In this document: in pieces, positions 1 through 7,064 of the stretch
Position numbering within the stretch: position 1 is the first letter of the stretch
Layout of the letters: every line of letters starts with the position of its first letter
From: Dokdonella_A sp036518555
GTDB lineage: Bacteria > Pseudomonadota > Gammaproteobacteria > Xanthomonadales > Rhodanobacteraceae
NCBI RefSeq assembly: GCF_036518555.1
Contig: NZ_DATDMY010000050.1
Span: 1-9,802 of the forward strand
Direction of reading: 5' to 3'
DNA length: 9,802 bases
Program-made: the position numbers and the translations under genes
Notes under the pieces: model-generated
Seen by the model: the letters and a program-made list of their open reading frames with translations, nothing else
What the model was told of the DNA's origin: nothing
Database searches by the model: none

Positions 1-116
1 TGCCGAACCCGACGCGCTTCCACGTCGAGCGGCCGAGCGCTTACGTGTCGAGGCGCGCGGCATGGATCCAGCGCCAGGCGGCGCAGCTCGGGGGCGCGTC
101 CTACCTGCCGCGCTGA
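1..116 (+). CDS. C-terminal end of an unidentified protein (5' end outside window)
   Basis: An open frame enters from the left edge (first full codon at position 3) and stops at TGA 114-116, giving 37 residues that end in ...LGGASYLPR. Almost every codon ends in G or C, as in the confirmed genes here, and the frame stays open to the window edge, so I take it as the tail of a real gene. The residues are rich in Arg and Ala, with a single Trp followed by a helix-like stretch (AAWIQRQAAQL). That could be the last helix of many protein families, and I cannot name one. The next gene begins 82 nt downstream on the same strand. Confidence 0.5.
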   Translation, partial: PNPTRFHVERPSAYVSRRAAWIQRQAAQLGGASYLPR

Positions 117-154
117 ACGAAGCGTCGCGCGTCATCCGGCGGGCAGCGCAGTCC

Positions 155-162
155 GCTAGCAT
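155..162 (+). promoter_or_regulatory. possible -10 element of the glycosyltransferase gene
   Basis: GCTAGCAT lies 36 nt upstream of the glycosyltransferase start codon. The hexamer TAGCAT matches 4 of 6 bases of TATAAT. No convincing -35 hexamer is seen 16-18 nt upstream. Similar GCTANNNT words lie at matching distances ahead of the other two plus-strand genes that follow intergenic gaps (near 4237 and 9516), which is the main reason to list it. Confidence 0.3.
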
Positions 163-198
163 TCCGACGTTCGCCTCCTCGAAGTCCACGGTATCGCC

Positions 199-1131
199 AT
201 GCCCAAGCTCACCGTCGTCGTGCCCGCCTACAACGAGAGCGAGGGCCTGCGCGATTTCCACGCGCGCGTCGCCGCGGTGCTCGACCGCCTCGATCTCGAG
301 GCGGAAGTGCTGTACGTGGACGACGGCAGCCGCGACGACACCTACGCGGTGATGTGCGCGCTGCGCGCGCAGGACCCGCGCGTGTCGACGCTCAAGCTGT
401 CGCGCAACTTCGGCAAGGAACTCGCGCTGACCGCCGGGCTCGACCACGTCGACGCGGACGCGGCGGTCGTCATCGACGCCGACCTGCAGGATCCGCCCGA
501 ACTGATCCCGACGTTCGTCCAGCACTGGCGCGAGGGCTACGACGTCGTTTACGGCACGCGCGCGTCGCGCGCGGGCGAAACCGGCTTCAAGAAGATGACC
601 GCATCGGGTTTCTATCGCGTCATGGAGCGCCTGTCGTCGACGCCGATCCCGCGCGACACGGGCGACTTCCGCCTGCTGTCGCGGCGCGCGCTCGACGCGC
701 TCAAGCAGGTGCGCGAACGCCAGCGCTTCATGAAAGGGCTGTTCACCTGGGTCGGGTTCCGCCAGTTGTCCGTCGTCTACCACCGCGATCCGCGCCACGC
801 GGGCGAAACGAAATGGAACTACTGGAAACTCTGGAACTTCGCGATCGACGGCATCACGTCGTTCTCGGGGGCGCCGCTCAAGCTCGCGACCTACGTCGGC
901 CTCGTCGCAGCGCTCGTCGCGTTCGGCTTCGCCCTGTGGGTGCTCGGCAAGGCGCTGCTGTTCGGCGATCCCGTGCGCGGCTATCCGTCGCTGATGGTCG
1001 TCGTGCTGTTCCTAGGCGGCGTGCAGCTGATGGCGCTGGGCGTGATCGGCGAATACCTTGGACGTCTATACGTCGAATCCAAGCAGCGTCCGCTGTATCT
1101 CGTAGACGAGTATCATCCGCCGGTTGGCTGA
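199..1131 (+). CDS. family 2 glycosyltransferase, GtrB/DPM1-like, membrane-anchored
   Basis: A 310-residue polyprenyl-phosphate glycosyltransferase of the GtrB/YfdH/DPM1-like GT2 group. Such enzymes move a sugar from a nucleotide donor to an undecaprenyl-phosphate carrier at the inner face of the cytoplasmic membrane, for glycan or lipid modification. The GT-A fold signatures are clear: VVVPAYNE at 6-13, VDDGSRDDT at 40-48, RNFGKELALTAGLDH at 69-83, the metal-binding DAD at 93-95 within DADLQDPPELI, and VYGTR at 117-121. DTGDFRLLSRRAL (153-165) and the basic ERQRFMKGL segment (173-181) are typical of this subgroup. Two hydrophobic segments (about 230-255 and 262-285) form the C-terminal anchor, followed by GEYLGRLYVESKQRP. 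Length is normal for the family. The ATG at 199 is right against the YNE core, although no strong Shine-Dalgarno is visible. The sugar and final acceptor cannot be read from sequence. The next gene starts 31 nt downstream and may be co-transcribed. Confidence 0.93.
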   Translation: MPKLTVVVPAYNESEGLRDFHARVAAVLDRLDLEAEVLYVDDGSRDDTYAVMCALRAQDPRVSTLKLSRNFGKELALTAGLDHVDADAAVVIDADLQDPPELIPTFVQHWREGYDVVYGTRASRAGETGFKKMTASGFYRVMERLSSTPIPRDTGDFRLLSRRALDALKQVRERQRFMKGLFTWVGFRQLSVVYHRDPRHAGETKWNYWKLWNFAIDGITSFSGAPLKLATYVGLVAALVAFGFALWVLGKALLFGDPVRGYPSLMVVVLFLGGVQLMALGVIGEYLGRLYVESKQRPLYLVDEYHPPVG

Positions 1132-1148
1132 CGTCCCGATCGGCCTGC

Positions 1149-1154
1149 GGGGAG
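1149..1154 (+). promoter_or_regulatory. ribosome binding site that fixes the start of the BNR-repeat protein
   Basis: GGGGAG lies 8 nt upstream of the ATG at 1163. The same frame is open further upstream to a TTG at 1124 that overlaps the glycosyltransferase stop. That TTG would put 13 extra polar residues before the hydrophobic leader and has no such site before it, so 1163 is preferred. Confidence 0.6.
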
Positions 1155-1162
1155 AGCGTTCG

Positions 1163-4162
1163 ATGAGGAAGGGGTACGCGTGGCTGGGCGCCGCGGTCGC
1201 GGCGGTGGGCCTGTACGTCGGCTATGCCCGGCTCGCCGAGAGGCCGGCGCTCCATGGCGAGTCCGAGGAACGCGACGAGGGCCGTTCGCCGAGCGAAGGC
1301 GACTACTGGGCGATCCGCGTCGGTTATGGCGGCGATGCGCAGCACCTGCGCTTCGAACCCGCGTGGCTGCTCGCATCGGCGCGCCAGGACAAGGCGATTG
1401 CGGCGGGCGTCCCGGCCGGCAAGAAGACCTATCGCCCGTCCGCGGACAAGGCCGTCGCACTCGACCCCAACGCGTTCACCCTGCTCGGTCCGCAGCCGCT
1501 CACGGGCGAGGGATTCGGCGCCGATCGCGCGGCCGGCCGCACCAACGTGATCGTGAGCGACCCGGACAACCCCGCGGTCGCGTGGCTCGGCTCCGACGGC
1601 GGCGGCGTCTGGAAGACGACGAATTGCTGCACCGCGGACACGACCTGGACCGTCAAGACCGATTTCCCCGAAGTCGCGAGCATGGCGATCGGGGACATCA
1701 CGATGGACCCGTCCAACCATGACGTGCTCTACGCGGGCACGGGCGACCTGCGCTACGGATCGATGTCGTTCGGCGCCGCCGGCCTGCTCAAGAGCACGGA
1801 CCGCGGCGAAACCTGGCAGTTGCTCGGTGCCGACGTGTTCAACCCGATGTACGGCCCTTCCGCGGGCAGCTTCCCGCAGTATCAGGCGATCGGCAAGGTC
1901 GTCGTCGACCCGAACGATTCTGACAACGTCGTCGTCGGCACCAAGACCGGCCTCTACTTCTCCAACAATGCGGGCGTCGACTGGACCGGCCCGTGCTACA
2001 CGAATGCGTTCACGAGCGGTGCGGGCGAGCAGCGCCAGGACATGACCGGCCTGCTCGCCGTGAACCGCGGCGGTACGACGTACCTGTACGCGGCGGTCGG
2101 CACGCGCGGGATTCCGACGCCGGTGCAGCCGAACCTCGGCAAGAACGGCGCGAACGGCGTCTATCGCGCGACGATGCCCGCATCCGGCTGCCCCGCGGTC
2201 GGCGACTGGACGCTGCTCGCGAGCGGCTTCCCGGCCGGCACCGGCAACGGCACGGCGAACACGAGCCGCGGCCGCCTCGAGATCGCGGTCGCGCCGAGCG
2301 ATCCGCTCACGCTCTACGCGATGTTCTCGAACGTGACCGGCAGCGGCATCCTCGGCGTCTGGAAGACGACCAATGGCGGCGACGCCTGGACCCAGGTCGG
2401 AACGCCTAGCGGCGCGGGTACGCAGATGTGGTACGACGCCGGCCTCAAGGTGTCGCCGACCGACCCGAACGTCCTGTTCGTCAATTCGGTCGACCTGTTC
2501 CGCTCGAGCAACGGCGGCAGCTCGTACGTGAACCTGACCCAGGCCTACGGCGGCGGCCCGGTGCATCCGGACAACCACGCGACCGCGATCGTCGGCAATG
2601 ACGCCAACCACGTGCTCAACGGCAACGACGGCGGCGTGTACTACGTCGACAACGCCCTGACCGCGACCAGTGCGTTCAACGCGAACTGGACCGATCTCAA
2701 CAAGCAGCTGCCGACGATCGAGATCTACCACGGCGACATCACCGCCGGCTTCGCGACCTCGTCCAACGCAGGCGCGACCGCGGGTTTCCAGGACAACGGC
2801 AGCGCATCGGTCGTGTTCGCCGGCGCACCCGGCGCGGCGGCGTGGGAATCGACCAACGGCGGCGACGGCATCGTCTCGCGCATCGAACCCGTGCTCGGCC
2901 AGTACTGGTACACGTCGATCTACTACGCCGACCTCTACGTCAGCACGACCGGCCCGTTCGGCAACCAGCAATCGGCCTCCGGCAACTGGGGCAGCGACCG
3001 CGCCAGTTTCTTCACGCCGTTCGACCTGTACCGCTACGGCGAACTCGACGCACCGGGCAGCGCCTGCACGAGCGCAGCGGGCTGCAAGCACATCATCCTC
3101 GGCACGCAGCGGGTCTGGGAGTCGCTGAGCGGAGGGCTGCCGACGAGTTCGTGGAGCGCGAAGACCGGCGACCTGACCAAGAACAACCTCATCGTCGGAT
3201 CGGACAACCGCTCCTACATCAACCAGATCCACTACTCGGTGAGCGATCCGACCGTCGCGATCGCGGGCACCAACGACGGCAACGTGCAGTACGTGTTCGG
3301 GCTCGGCGCCGCGGGTGCGGCGACCGCGGTCAACGTCACGGGCGGCAACACGGTGCTGCCGAACCGGCCGATCCTCGACGTCGCGACCGACCCGCACAAC
3401 CCGCTGGTCGGCTACGCCGCGGTCGGCGGCTTCGCCGCGAACACCGCCGCGACGCCGGGCCACGTGTTCCGCGTCACCTGCACCGCGCAGTGCGCGAGCT
3501 TCACCTGGGTCGACAAGAGCGGCAACCTGCCGGACATCCCGGCCAACGCGGTCATCGCCAATCCGCACAACGCGAACCAGGTGTTCGTCGGCATGGACTG
3601 GGGCCTCTACTACACCGACGACATCAGCGCCGCGTCGCCCGTGTGGCAGCGCTTCGAGGGCCTGCCGCACGTGATGGTGTGGAGCCTCAACATCGACCGC
3701 GGTTTCACCACGCTCGCTGCATTCACGCGCTCGCGTGGCGCCTGGGCGTGGCCGCTGCCGACGACGGGTGGCGGCGCCGACCTCGCGGTCACGATCACGC
3801 CGCCGCCGGTCGTGCAGCCGGGCCTGCAGCAGCGCTACACGGTCACCGTGACCAACAATGGTCCCGACGACGCCGCGAACGTGCAGCTCGACAGCCCGAT
3901 GCCGGCCGGCATCGCGTTCCACCACAACAGCGGCGACTGCACGACCGGCTATCCGTGCGCGTTCCCGAGCGTGCCCGCGGGCCAGACGCGCACGGTGACG
4001 ACCGACGTCTGCGTGCCGCGCAGCTACGTGGCGCCGGATCCGGTGTCGTTCACCGCGACCGCGAACTCCGCGACGGCCGATCCCGCTTCGACGAACAACA
4101 GTGCGAACATCACGGCTCCGCTCGTGTCGTCGCCGTTCGCCGACGGGTTCGACTGCGGCTGA
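1163..4162 (+). CDS. large exported BNR/Asp-box repeat protein with DUF11 domain and C-terminal FADGFD tag
   Basis: A 999-residue predicted exported protein. Residues 1-22 form a basic start plus hydrophobic run (RKGYAWLGAAVAAVGLYVGYA), a signal peptide or N-terminal anchor. Residues from about 105 to 865 resemble sialidase/sortilin-type beta-propellers. The entry motif is LGPQPLTGEGF...GRTNVI with GGGVWKTTN at 146-154, followed by Asp-box-like turns at 211-218 (STDRGETW), 267-274 (SNNAGVDW, degenerate), 402-409 (TTNGGDAW) and 448-455 (SSNGGSSY), and a conserved-looking HPDNHA at 468-473. From about 872 to 988 there is a DUF11-type Ig-like domain (YTVTVTNNGPDDAANVQL) carrying three cysteines. 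The chain ends in PFADGFDCG. Asp boxes are structural, and I see no convincing sialidase catalytic set, so an enzyme activity should not be assumed; binding or adhesion is equally possible. It follows the glycosyltransferase by 31 nt, but a functional link is unproven. A strong hairpin lies just after its stop. Confidence 0.85.
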   Translation: MRKGYAWLGAAVAAVGLYVGYARLAERPALHGESEERDEGRSPSEGDYWAIRVGYGGDAQHLRFEPAWLLASARQDKAIAAGVPAGKKTYRPSADKAVALDPNAFTLLGPQPLTGEGFGADRAAGRTNVIVSDPDNPAVAWLGSDGGGVWKTTNCCTADTTWTVKTDFPEVASMAIGDITMDPSNHDVLYAGTGDLRYGSMSFGAAGLLKSTDRGETWQLLGADVFNPMYGPSAGSFPQYQAIGKVVVDPNDSDNVVVGTKTGLYFSNNAGVDWTGPCYTNAFTSGAGEQRQDMTGLLAVNRGGTTYLYAAVGTRGIPTPVQPNLGKNGANGVYRATMPASGCPAVGDWTLLASGFPAGTGNGTANTSRGRLEIAVAPSDPLTLYAMFSNVTGSGILGVWKTTNGGDAWTQVGTPSGAGTQMWYDAGLKVSPTDPNVLFVNSVDLFRSSNGGSSYVNLTQAYGGGPVHPDNHATAIVGNDANHVLNGNDGGVYYVDNALTATSAFNANWTDLNKQLPTIEIYHGDITAGFATSSNAGATAGFQDNGSASVVFAGAPGAAAWESTNGGDGIVSRIEPVLGQYWYTSIYYADLYVSTTGPFGNQQSASGNWGSDRASFFTPFDLYRYGELDAPGSACTSAAGCKHIILGTQRVWESLSGGLPTSSWSAKTGDLTKNNLIVGSDNRSYINQIHYSVSDPTVAIAGTNDGNVQYVFGLGAAGAATAVNVTGGNTVLPNRPILDVATDPHNPLVGYAAVGGFAANTAATPGHVFRVTCTAQCASFTWVDKSGNLPDIPANAVIANPHNANQVFVGMDWGLYYTDDISAASPVWQRFEGLPHVMVWSLNIDRGFTTLAAFTRSRGAWAWPLPTTGGGADLAVTITPPPVVQPGLQQRYTVTVTNNGPDDAANVQLDSPMPAGIAFHHNSGDCTTGYPCAFPSVPAGQTRTVTTDVCVPRSYVAPDPVSFTATANSATADPASTNNSANITAPLVSSPFADGFDCG

Positions 4163-4172
4163 GGCTCCGTCG

Positions 4173-4202
4173 ACGTGCCGGCATCGACCGATGCCGGCAC
4201 GT
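4173..4202 (+). terminator. strong hairpin after the BNR-repeat gene, probable terminator
   Basis: The arms at 4173-4184 (ACGTGCCGGCAT) and 4191-4202 are perfect reverse complements. A further C-G pair inside (4185/4190) gives a 13-bp stem with a 4-nt GACC loop. It begins 10 nt after the stop codon of the upstream gene. No T-run follows, so it is not a textbook intrinsic terminator. It may act as a terminator in a high-GC genome or as a 3'-end stabilising structure. Confidence 0.6.
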
Positions 4203-4236
4203 GCTGCGCGGCGGCGAGCGGCCGCCGCGCTCCGGC

Positions 4237-4244
4237 GCTAGACT
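4237..4244 (+). promoter_or_regulatory. possible -10 element of the CBS-domain gene
   Basis: GCTAGACT lies 40 nt upstream of the CBS gene start and just after the preceding hairpin. TAGACT matches TATAAT at 4 of 6 positions. The expected -35 area is very GC-rich with no recognisable hexamer, so this is a weak call supported mainly by its position and by similarity to the words at 155 and 9516. Confidence 0.33.
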
Positions 4245-4284
4245 CCGTCCGCGGCCGCGATGCCGCGCTCGAGCGGAGGCGTAC

Positions 4285-4713
4285 ATGCTCCAGGTCAAGC
4301 ATCTCCTCGCGGACAAGGGCGATCGCATCTACACGGTCGGCCCCGACGAGCCCGTGCTCGCCGCGATCCGCACGATGGCCGATCGCTACGTAGGCGCGCT
4401 GCTCGTCATGCGCGGCGACGAACTCGTCGGCATCGTTTCCGAGCGCGATTATGCGCGCAAGGTGATCCTCAAGGGCCGCTCTTCGAGCGACACCCCCGTG
4501 CGCGACATCATGACGTCGCCGGTGATCACGGTGAATCCGAGCGACACTGTGGACACCTGCATGCGCCTGTGCACCGACAGCCGCGTGCGCCACCTGCCCG
4601 TCGTCGAAGGCACGAGGGTCGTCGGCGTCGTCTCGATCGGTGACCTCGTCAAGGCCGTGATCAGCGAACAGGGCGAGCAGATCGAGCAGTTGCAGCGCTA
4701 CATCGCCGGATGA
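4285..4713 (+). CDS. stand-alone CBS-pair (Bateman) domain protein
   Basis: A 142-residue soluble protein that is almost entirely two CBS motifs, the adenosine-nucleotide-sensing Bateman module. CBS1 spans about 12-63 (YTVGPDEPVLAAIRTM, then GALLVM, then GIVSERDYARKVI) and CBS2 about 76-127 (MTSPVITVNPSDTV, RHLPVVE at 102-108, GVVSIGDLVKAVI). A polar helix, SEQGEQIEQLQRYI, closes the chain. No catalytic domain is attached, so it probably acts as a small regulatory or ligand-sensing subunit; its partner is unknown. The frame is open far upstream (to 2842) only as a shadow of the preceding gene. The ATG at 4285 is chosen because GGAGG at 4275-4279 sits 5 nt before it. It is preceded by a hairpin and its own promoter-like word, so it is likely a single-gene unit, and it converges on maiA. 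Confidence 0.92.
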   Translation: MLQVKHLLADKGDRIYTVGPDEPVLAAIRTMADRYVGALLVMRGDELVGIVSERDYARKVILKGRSSSDTPVRDIMTSPVITVNPSDTVDTCMRLCTDSRVRHLPVVEGTRVVGVVSIGDLVKAVISEQGEQIEQLQRYIAG

Positions 4714-4768
4714 CCGGCGCGCCGGCCTCGCACACGGGCCCGCCGCTGCGGCGTCGCTCGACGCGACG
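4714..4768. terminator. convergent 70-nt gap with two short inverted repeats, possible bidirectional terminator
   Basis: The CBS and maiA genes end facing each other, with 4714-4783 between their stops. A perfect 12-bp palindrome CCGGCGCGCCGG directly follows the CBS stop (4714-4725). A 6-bp stem CGTCGC/GCGACG with a 5-nt loop lies at 4752-4768. Neither has a T-run on either strand. The location fits transcription ends from both sides, but short self-complementary words are easily found by chance in DNA this GC-rich. Confidence 0.3.
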
Positions 4769-4783
4769 ATCGCACTCGGGTGT

Positions 4784-5446
4784 TCACGCCGCGCCGGGCT
4801 GGTTCTCGGGTTTGGCCGCCTCGAATTCGGGCATCGCGAGGCAACGGTCGTTGATCGCGGCGAGCGTCGGGTAAGGGGAAAGGTCGACGCCGAAGCGTTT
4901 CGCGTTGTAGACCTGCGGCACGAGGCAGGCGTCGGCGAGGCCCGGCGTGTCGCCGTGGCAGAACTCGCCGGTCGCGACGTCGCAGACGAGGATCGCCTCG
5001 AAGGCGCGGAAGCCGAGTTCGATCCAGTGCTTCGTCCAGCGTTCGCGCGCGGCCGCGTCGACGCCGAGGTCGCGCTCGAGGTACTGCATCACGCGCAGGT
5101 TGTTGAGCGGGTGCACGTCGCAGGCGATGAGCTGCGCGAGGCCGCGCACGTGCGCGCGGTCGCGCGGCAGGGCCGGCAGCAACGGATACTCCTGGTTCAC
5201 GTCGTCGAGGTATTCGATGATCGCCATCGACTGGCGGATCACGCGCTGGCCGTCGACGAGCACGGGCACCGATTCCTGCGGATTGAGTTCGCGGTAGGCG
5301 GGTGCGTGCTGCTCGCCGCCGTCGTTGAGGAGGTGCACCGGCTTCGTCGTATACGCAAGCCGCTTGAGGTTCAGTGCGATGCGCACGCGGTAGCACGCAC
5401 TCGAACGCCAGTAGTCGTACAGCGTGAGATCCGTGTGAGTCGTCAT
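4784..5446 (-). CDS. maiA: maleylacetoacetate isomerase (zeta-class glutathione S-transferase)
   Basis: A 220-residue zeta-class GST that uses glutathione to isomerise maleylacetoacetate to fumarylacetoacetate in the cytoplasm, the penultimate step of homogentisate breakdown. The thioredoxin-fold half has the zeta signature SSACYRVRIAL at 15-25 (family usual SSCxxRVRIAL), NPQESVPVL at 55-63 and QSMAIIEYLDD at 72-82 for glutathione binding. The helical half contains the very characteristic DVHPLNNLRVMQYL at 110-123 and TPGLADACLVPQVYNAKRFGVDL at about 167-189. The ATG at 5446 is chosen over an in-frame ATG 18 nt upstream because a GGGGGAG site (5460-5454) lies 7 nt before it and would fall after the upstream start. 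It is the last gene of the minus-strand operon, 35 nt after the fah stop. Confidence 0.95.
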   Translation of the reverse strand: MTTHTDLTLYDYWRSSACYRVRIALNLKRLAYTTKPVHLLNDGGEQHAPAYRELNPQESVPVLVDGQRVIRQSMAIIEYLDDVNQEYPLLPALPRDRAHVRGLAQLIACDVHPLNNLRVMQYLERDLGVDAAARERWTKHWIELGFRAFEAILVCDVATGEFCHGDTPGLADACLVPQVYNAKRFGVDLSPYPTLAAINDRCLAMPEFEAAKPENQPGAA

Positions 5447-5481
5447 GCCAGCGCTCCCCCGCACCGCCGCCCTGCCGCGCC

Positions 5482-6474
5482 TCAGCCGCGCGGCGCCTGC
5501 CGCGTGACCACCTGCTCGATCGCGCCGAACACGCTCCTGCCGGCCGCATCGGTGATTTCGATGCGTACCGTATCACCGAATTTGAGGAACGGCGTGCTCG
5601 GCTTGCCGTCGCGCAGGGTTTCGACCGTGCGCTGCTCGGCCAGGCATGAAGCGCCCTTGCCGGTATCCTCGTTGGCGATCGTGCCGGAACCGACGATCGT
5701 ACCCGCGGCCAGTGGGCGCGTCTTCGCCGCATGCGCGATGAGGTCGGCGAAGCTGAACTGCATGTCGACGCCGGCCTCGGCCTCGCCGAACCACGCGCCG
5801 TTGATCCACGTGCGCATCGGCAGGTGCAACTTGTCGGCACGCCATGCGTCGCCGAGCTCGTCCGGAGTGACGAATACGGGCGACAGCGCCGAACGCGGCT
5901 TGGACTGAAGGAACCCGAAGCCCTTCGCGAGTTCGCCCGGGATCAGCCCGCGCAGCGAAACGTCGTTGACGAGCCCGACGAGCTGGATGTGCGCGGACGC
6001 CGACGCCGGCGACACGCCCATCGGCACGTCGTCGGTGACGACGACGACTTCGGCTTCGAGATCGATGCCCCATTCCTCGCTCGCGGCGAGGATCGGATCG
6101 CGCGGACCGTAGAACCCTGCGCTCGTCGCCTGGTACATGAGCGGGTCGACGTAGAAGCTCTCGGGCACTTCGGCGCCGCGCGCGCGGCGCACGCGCTCGA
6201 CGTGCGGCAGGTAGGCCGAGCCATCGACGAATTCGTACGCGCGCGGCAATGGCGCAGCGAGCGCGGCCATGTCGAGCGCGAACGCGCCGGCCGCCGTGCC
6301 CGCTTCGAGTTCCGCGGCGAGCGCGTTCAGGCGCGGCGCCGCGTTCGGCCAGTCGTCGAGCGCGGCCTGCAGCGTCGGCGCGACCGTGCCCGCGCGCACC
6401 GCACGCGAAAGATCGCGGCTGACGACGACGAGCGTGCCGTCGCGGCCGCCTTCCTTGAGGGATCCGAGTTTCAT
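5482..6474 (-). CDS. fahA: fumarylacetoacetate hydrolase family protein
   Basis: A 330-residue FAH-fold hydrolase, most likely splitting fumarylacetoacetate into fumarate and acetoacetate, the last step of tyrosine catabolism. It is the shorter bacterial type (about 330 residues against about 420 in the animal enzyme). Visible family marks are DGSAYLPHVERVRRARG at 84-100, the acidic metal-binding pair in IDLEAEVVVVTDD (E140, E142), NDVSLRGL with D171, KGFGFLQSKPRSALSPVFVTPDELGDAW at 184-211, and GTIVGSGTIANEDTGKGASCLAEQRTVE at 258-285. H91 may be the catalytic histidine, by analogy only. The ATG at 6474 gives the canonical MKLGSLKEGGRDGTL start; the longer open frame upstream is a shadow of the neighbour. 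That ATG overlaps the upstream gene's TGA by 4 nt (ATGA). Only a weak GGAA lies before it, so translation may depend on coupling. Confidence 0.93.
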   Translation of the reverse strand: MKLGSLKEGGRDGTLVVVSRDLSRAVRAGTVAPTLQAALDDWPNAAPRLNALAAELEAGTAAGAFALDMAALAAPLPRAYEFVDGSAYLPHVERVRRARGAEVPESFYVDPLMYQATSAGFYGPRDPILAASEEWGIDLEAEVVVVTDDVPMGVSPASASAHIQLVGLVNDVSLRGLIPGELAKGFGFLQSKPRSALSPVFVTPDELGDAWRADKLHLPMRTWINGAWFGEAEAGVDMQFSFADLIAHAAKTRPLAAGTIVGSGTIANEDTGKGASCLAEQRTVETLRDGKPSTPFLKFGDTVRIEITDAAGRSVFGAIEQVVTRQAPRG

Positions 6475-7064
6475 GGGTCGTTCCGTTGTGTCGTGGCGGG
6501 GGCTCGGGGATCGGACGCCGCATCCGCGCGCGCGTCCGCGTAAGTATTCCACGCCCAGCCGACCAGCTGGGCTCCGGTGTGGACGAGGAACGCCGCCGCC
6601 GCGGGCGCGAGCAGCAGCACGAGGCCGAAGCGCACGCGCAGGCACGCGCCGCCGATCACGCGCGTGCGCCGCCATACGCGCGCGTCAGCGGGCGGCCAGC
6701 GGCCCGCTCGCAGCGCGCGCAATGCGACGAGCATCGCCCCGATGCAGGTCGCCGCCGCGAACGCGACCGCGGAACCGACGCCGACGCCGATCAGTACGGC
6801 CGCGCGTCGCAGCGCCTCGGCATGGTCCGTCTGCGCGAGCGCATCGATCGCCGCGCGCTCCGACCGCAGCCATGCATCCCACCCCCACAGGAGCAGCAGC
6901 GAAAGCGCGAGCCACGGCGCGAGCCGCAACAACCGTCGCCGGCGTTCGGCCGCGTGGATCGGTTCGACGTAGCCGAGGCGCGAGCAGGATGGCGCCAGAT
7001 CGCGCGTCCAGATCGATCCCTGCTTCACGGCCTCCGCGCGCGCGCGACCCGTCGCTGCCGTCAC
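6471..7064 (-). CDS. unrecognised small membrane protein embedded in the tyrosine operon
   Basis: A 197-residue protein I do not recognise. It has an N-terminal soluble part with one Cys (26), a basic RRRR cluster at 41-44, and three hydrophobic stretches at about 45-65 (LLRLAPWLALSLLLLWGWDAW), 88-117 (with GVGVGSAVAFAAATC) and 143-170 (FGLVLLLAPAAAAFLV). The tail is short and polar. A connecting loop after the first segment (about 66-87) is acidic/helical, and a very basic loop (114-144) follows the second. This fits a small inner-membrane protein with three segments. I chose the GTG at 7064 because it overlaps the hmgA stop as GTGA; a GTG at 7028 (185 residues) with GGAGG only 2 nt before it is the alternative. 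The gene ends in ATGA shared with the fah start. Tight packing on both sides argues that it is a real operon member. Roles in substrate entry, enzyme localisation or an unrelated function are all possible. Confidence 0.68.
   Translation of the reverse strand: MTAATGRARAEAVKQGSIWTRDLAPSCSRLGYVEPIHAAERRRRLLRLAPWLALSLLLLWGWDAWLRSERAAIDALAQTDHAEALRRAAVLIGVGVGSAVAFAAATCIGAMLVALRALRAGRWPPADARVWRRTRVIGGACLRVRFGLVLLLAPAAAAFLVHTGAQLVGWAWNTYADARADAASDPRAPATTQRNDP

Noticed and set aside
1..116. Assignment of the left-edge fragment to a LysR-type regulator
   Set aside because: Its C-terminal helix superficially resembles LysR tails, but 37 residues without a diagnostic motif cannot support a family name.
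1124..1162. A TTG start for the BNR-repeat protein overlapping the glycosyltransferase stop
   Set aside because: It would add 13 polar residues ahead of the signal-like leader, while a good ribosome site serves the ATG at 1163.
878..3925. A 1015-codon open frame on the minus strand opposite the BNR-repeat gene
   Set aside because: It is extremely rich in Arg, Ala, Val and Asp, without recognisable motifs, and mirrors the third-position GC bias of the plus-strand gene, which has clear domains, a leader and a ribosome site. It is a high-GC shadow frame.
2842..4284. An N-terminal extension of the CBS protein by 481 codons
   Set aside because: The frame lies inside the BNR gene, is Arg/His/Pro-rich nonsense, and crosses a strong hairpin; the CBS gene has its own ATG and GGAGG at 4275.
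7031..7050. A run of CG dinucleotides that looks like a small repeat
   Set aside because: Short alternating CG runs are common throughout this GC-rich sequence and fall inside a coding frame (RARAEA).
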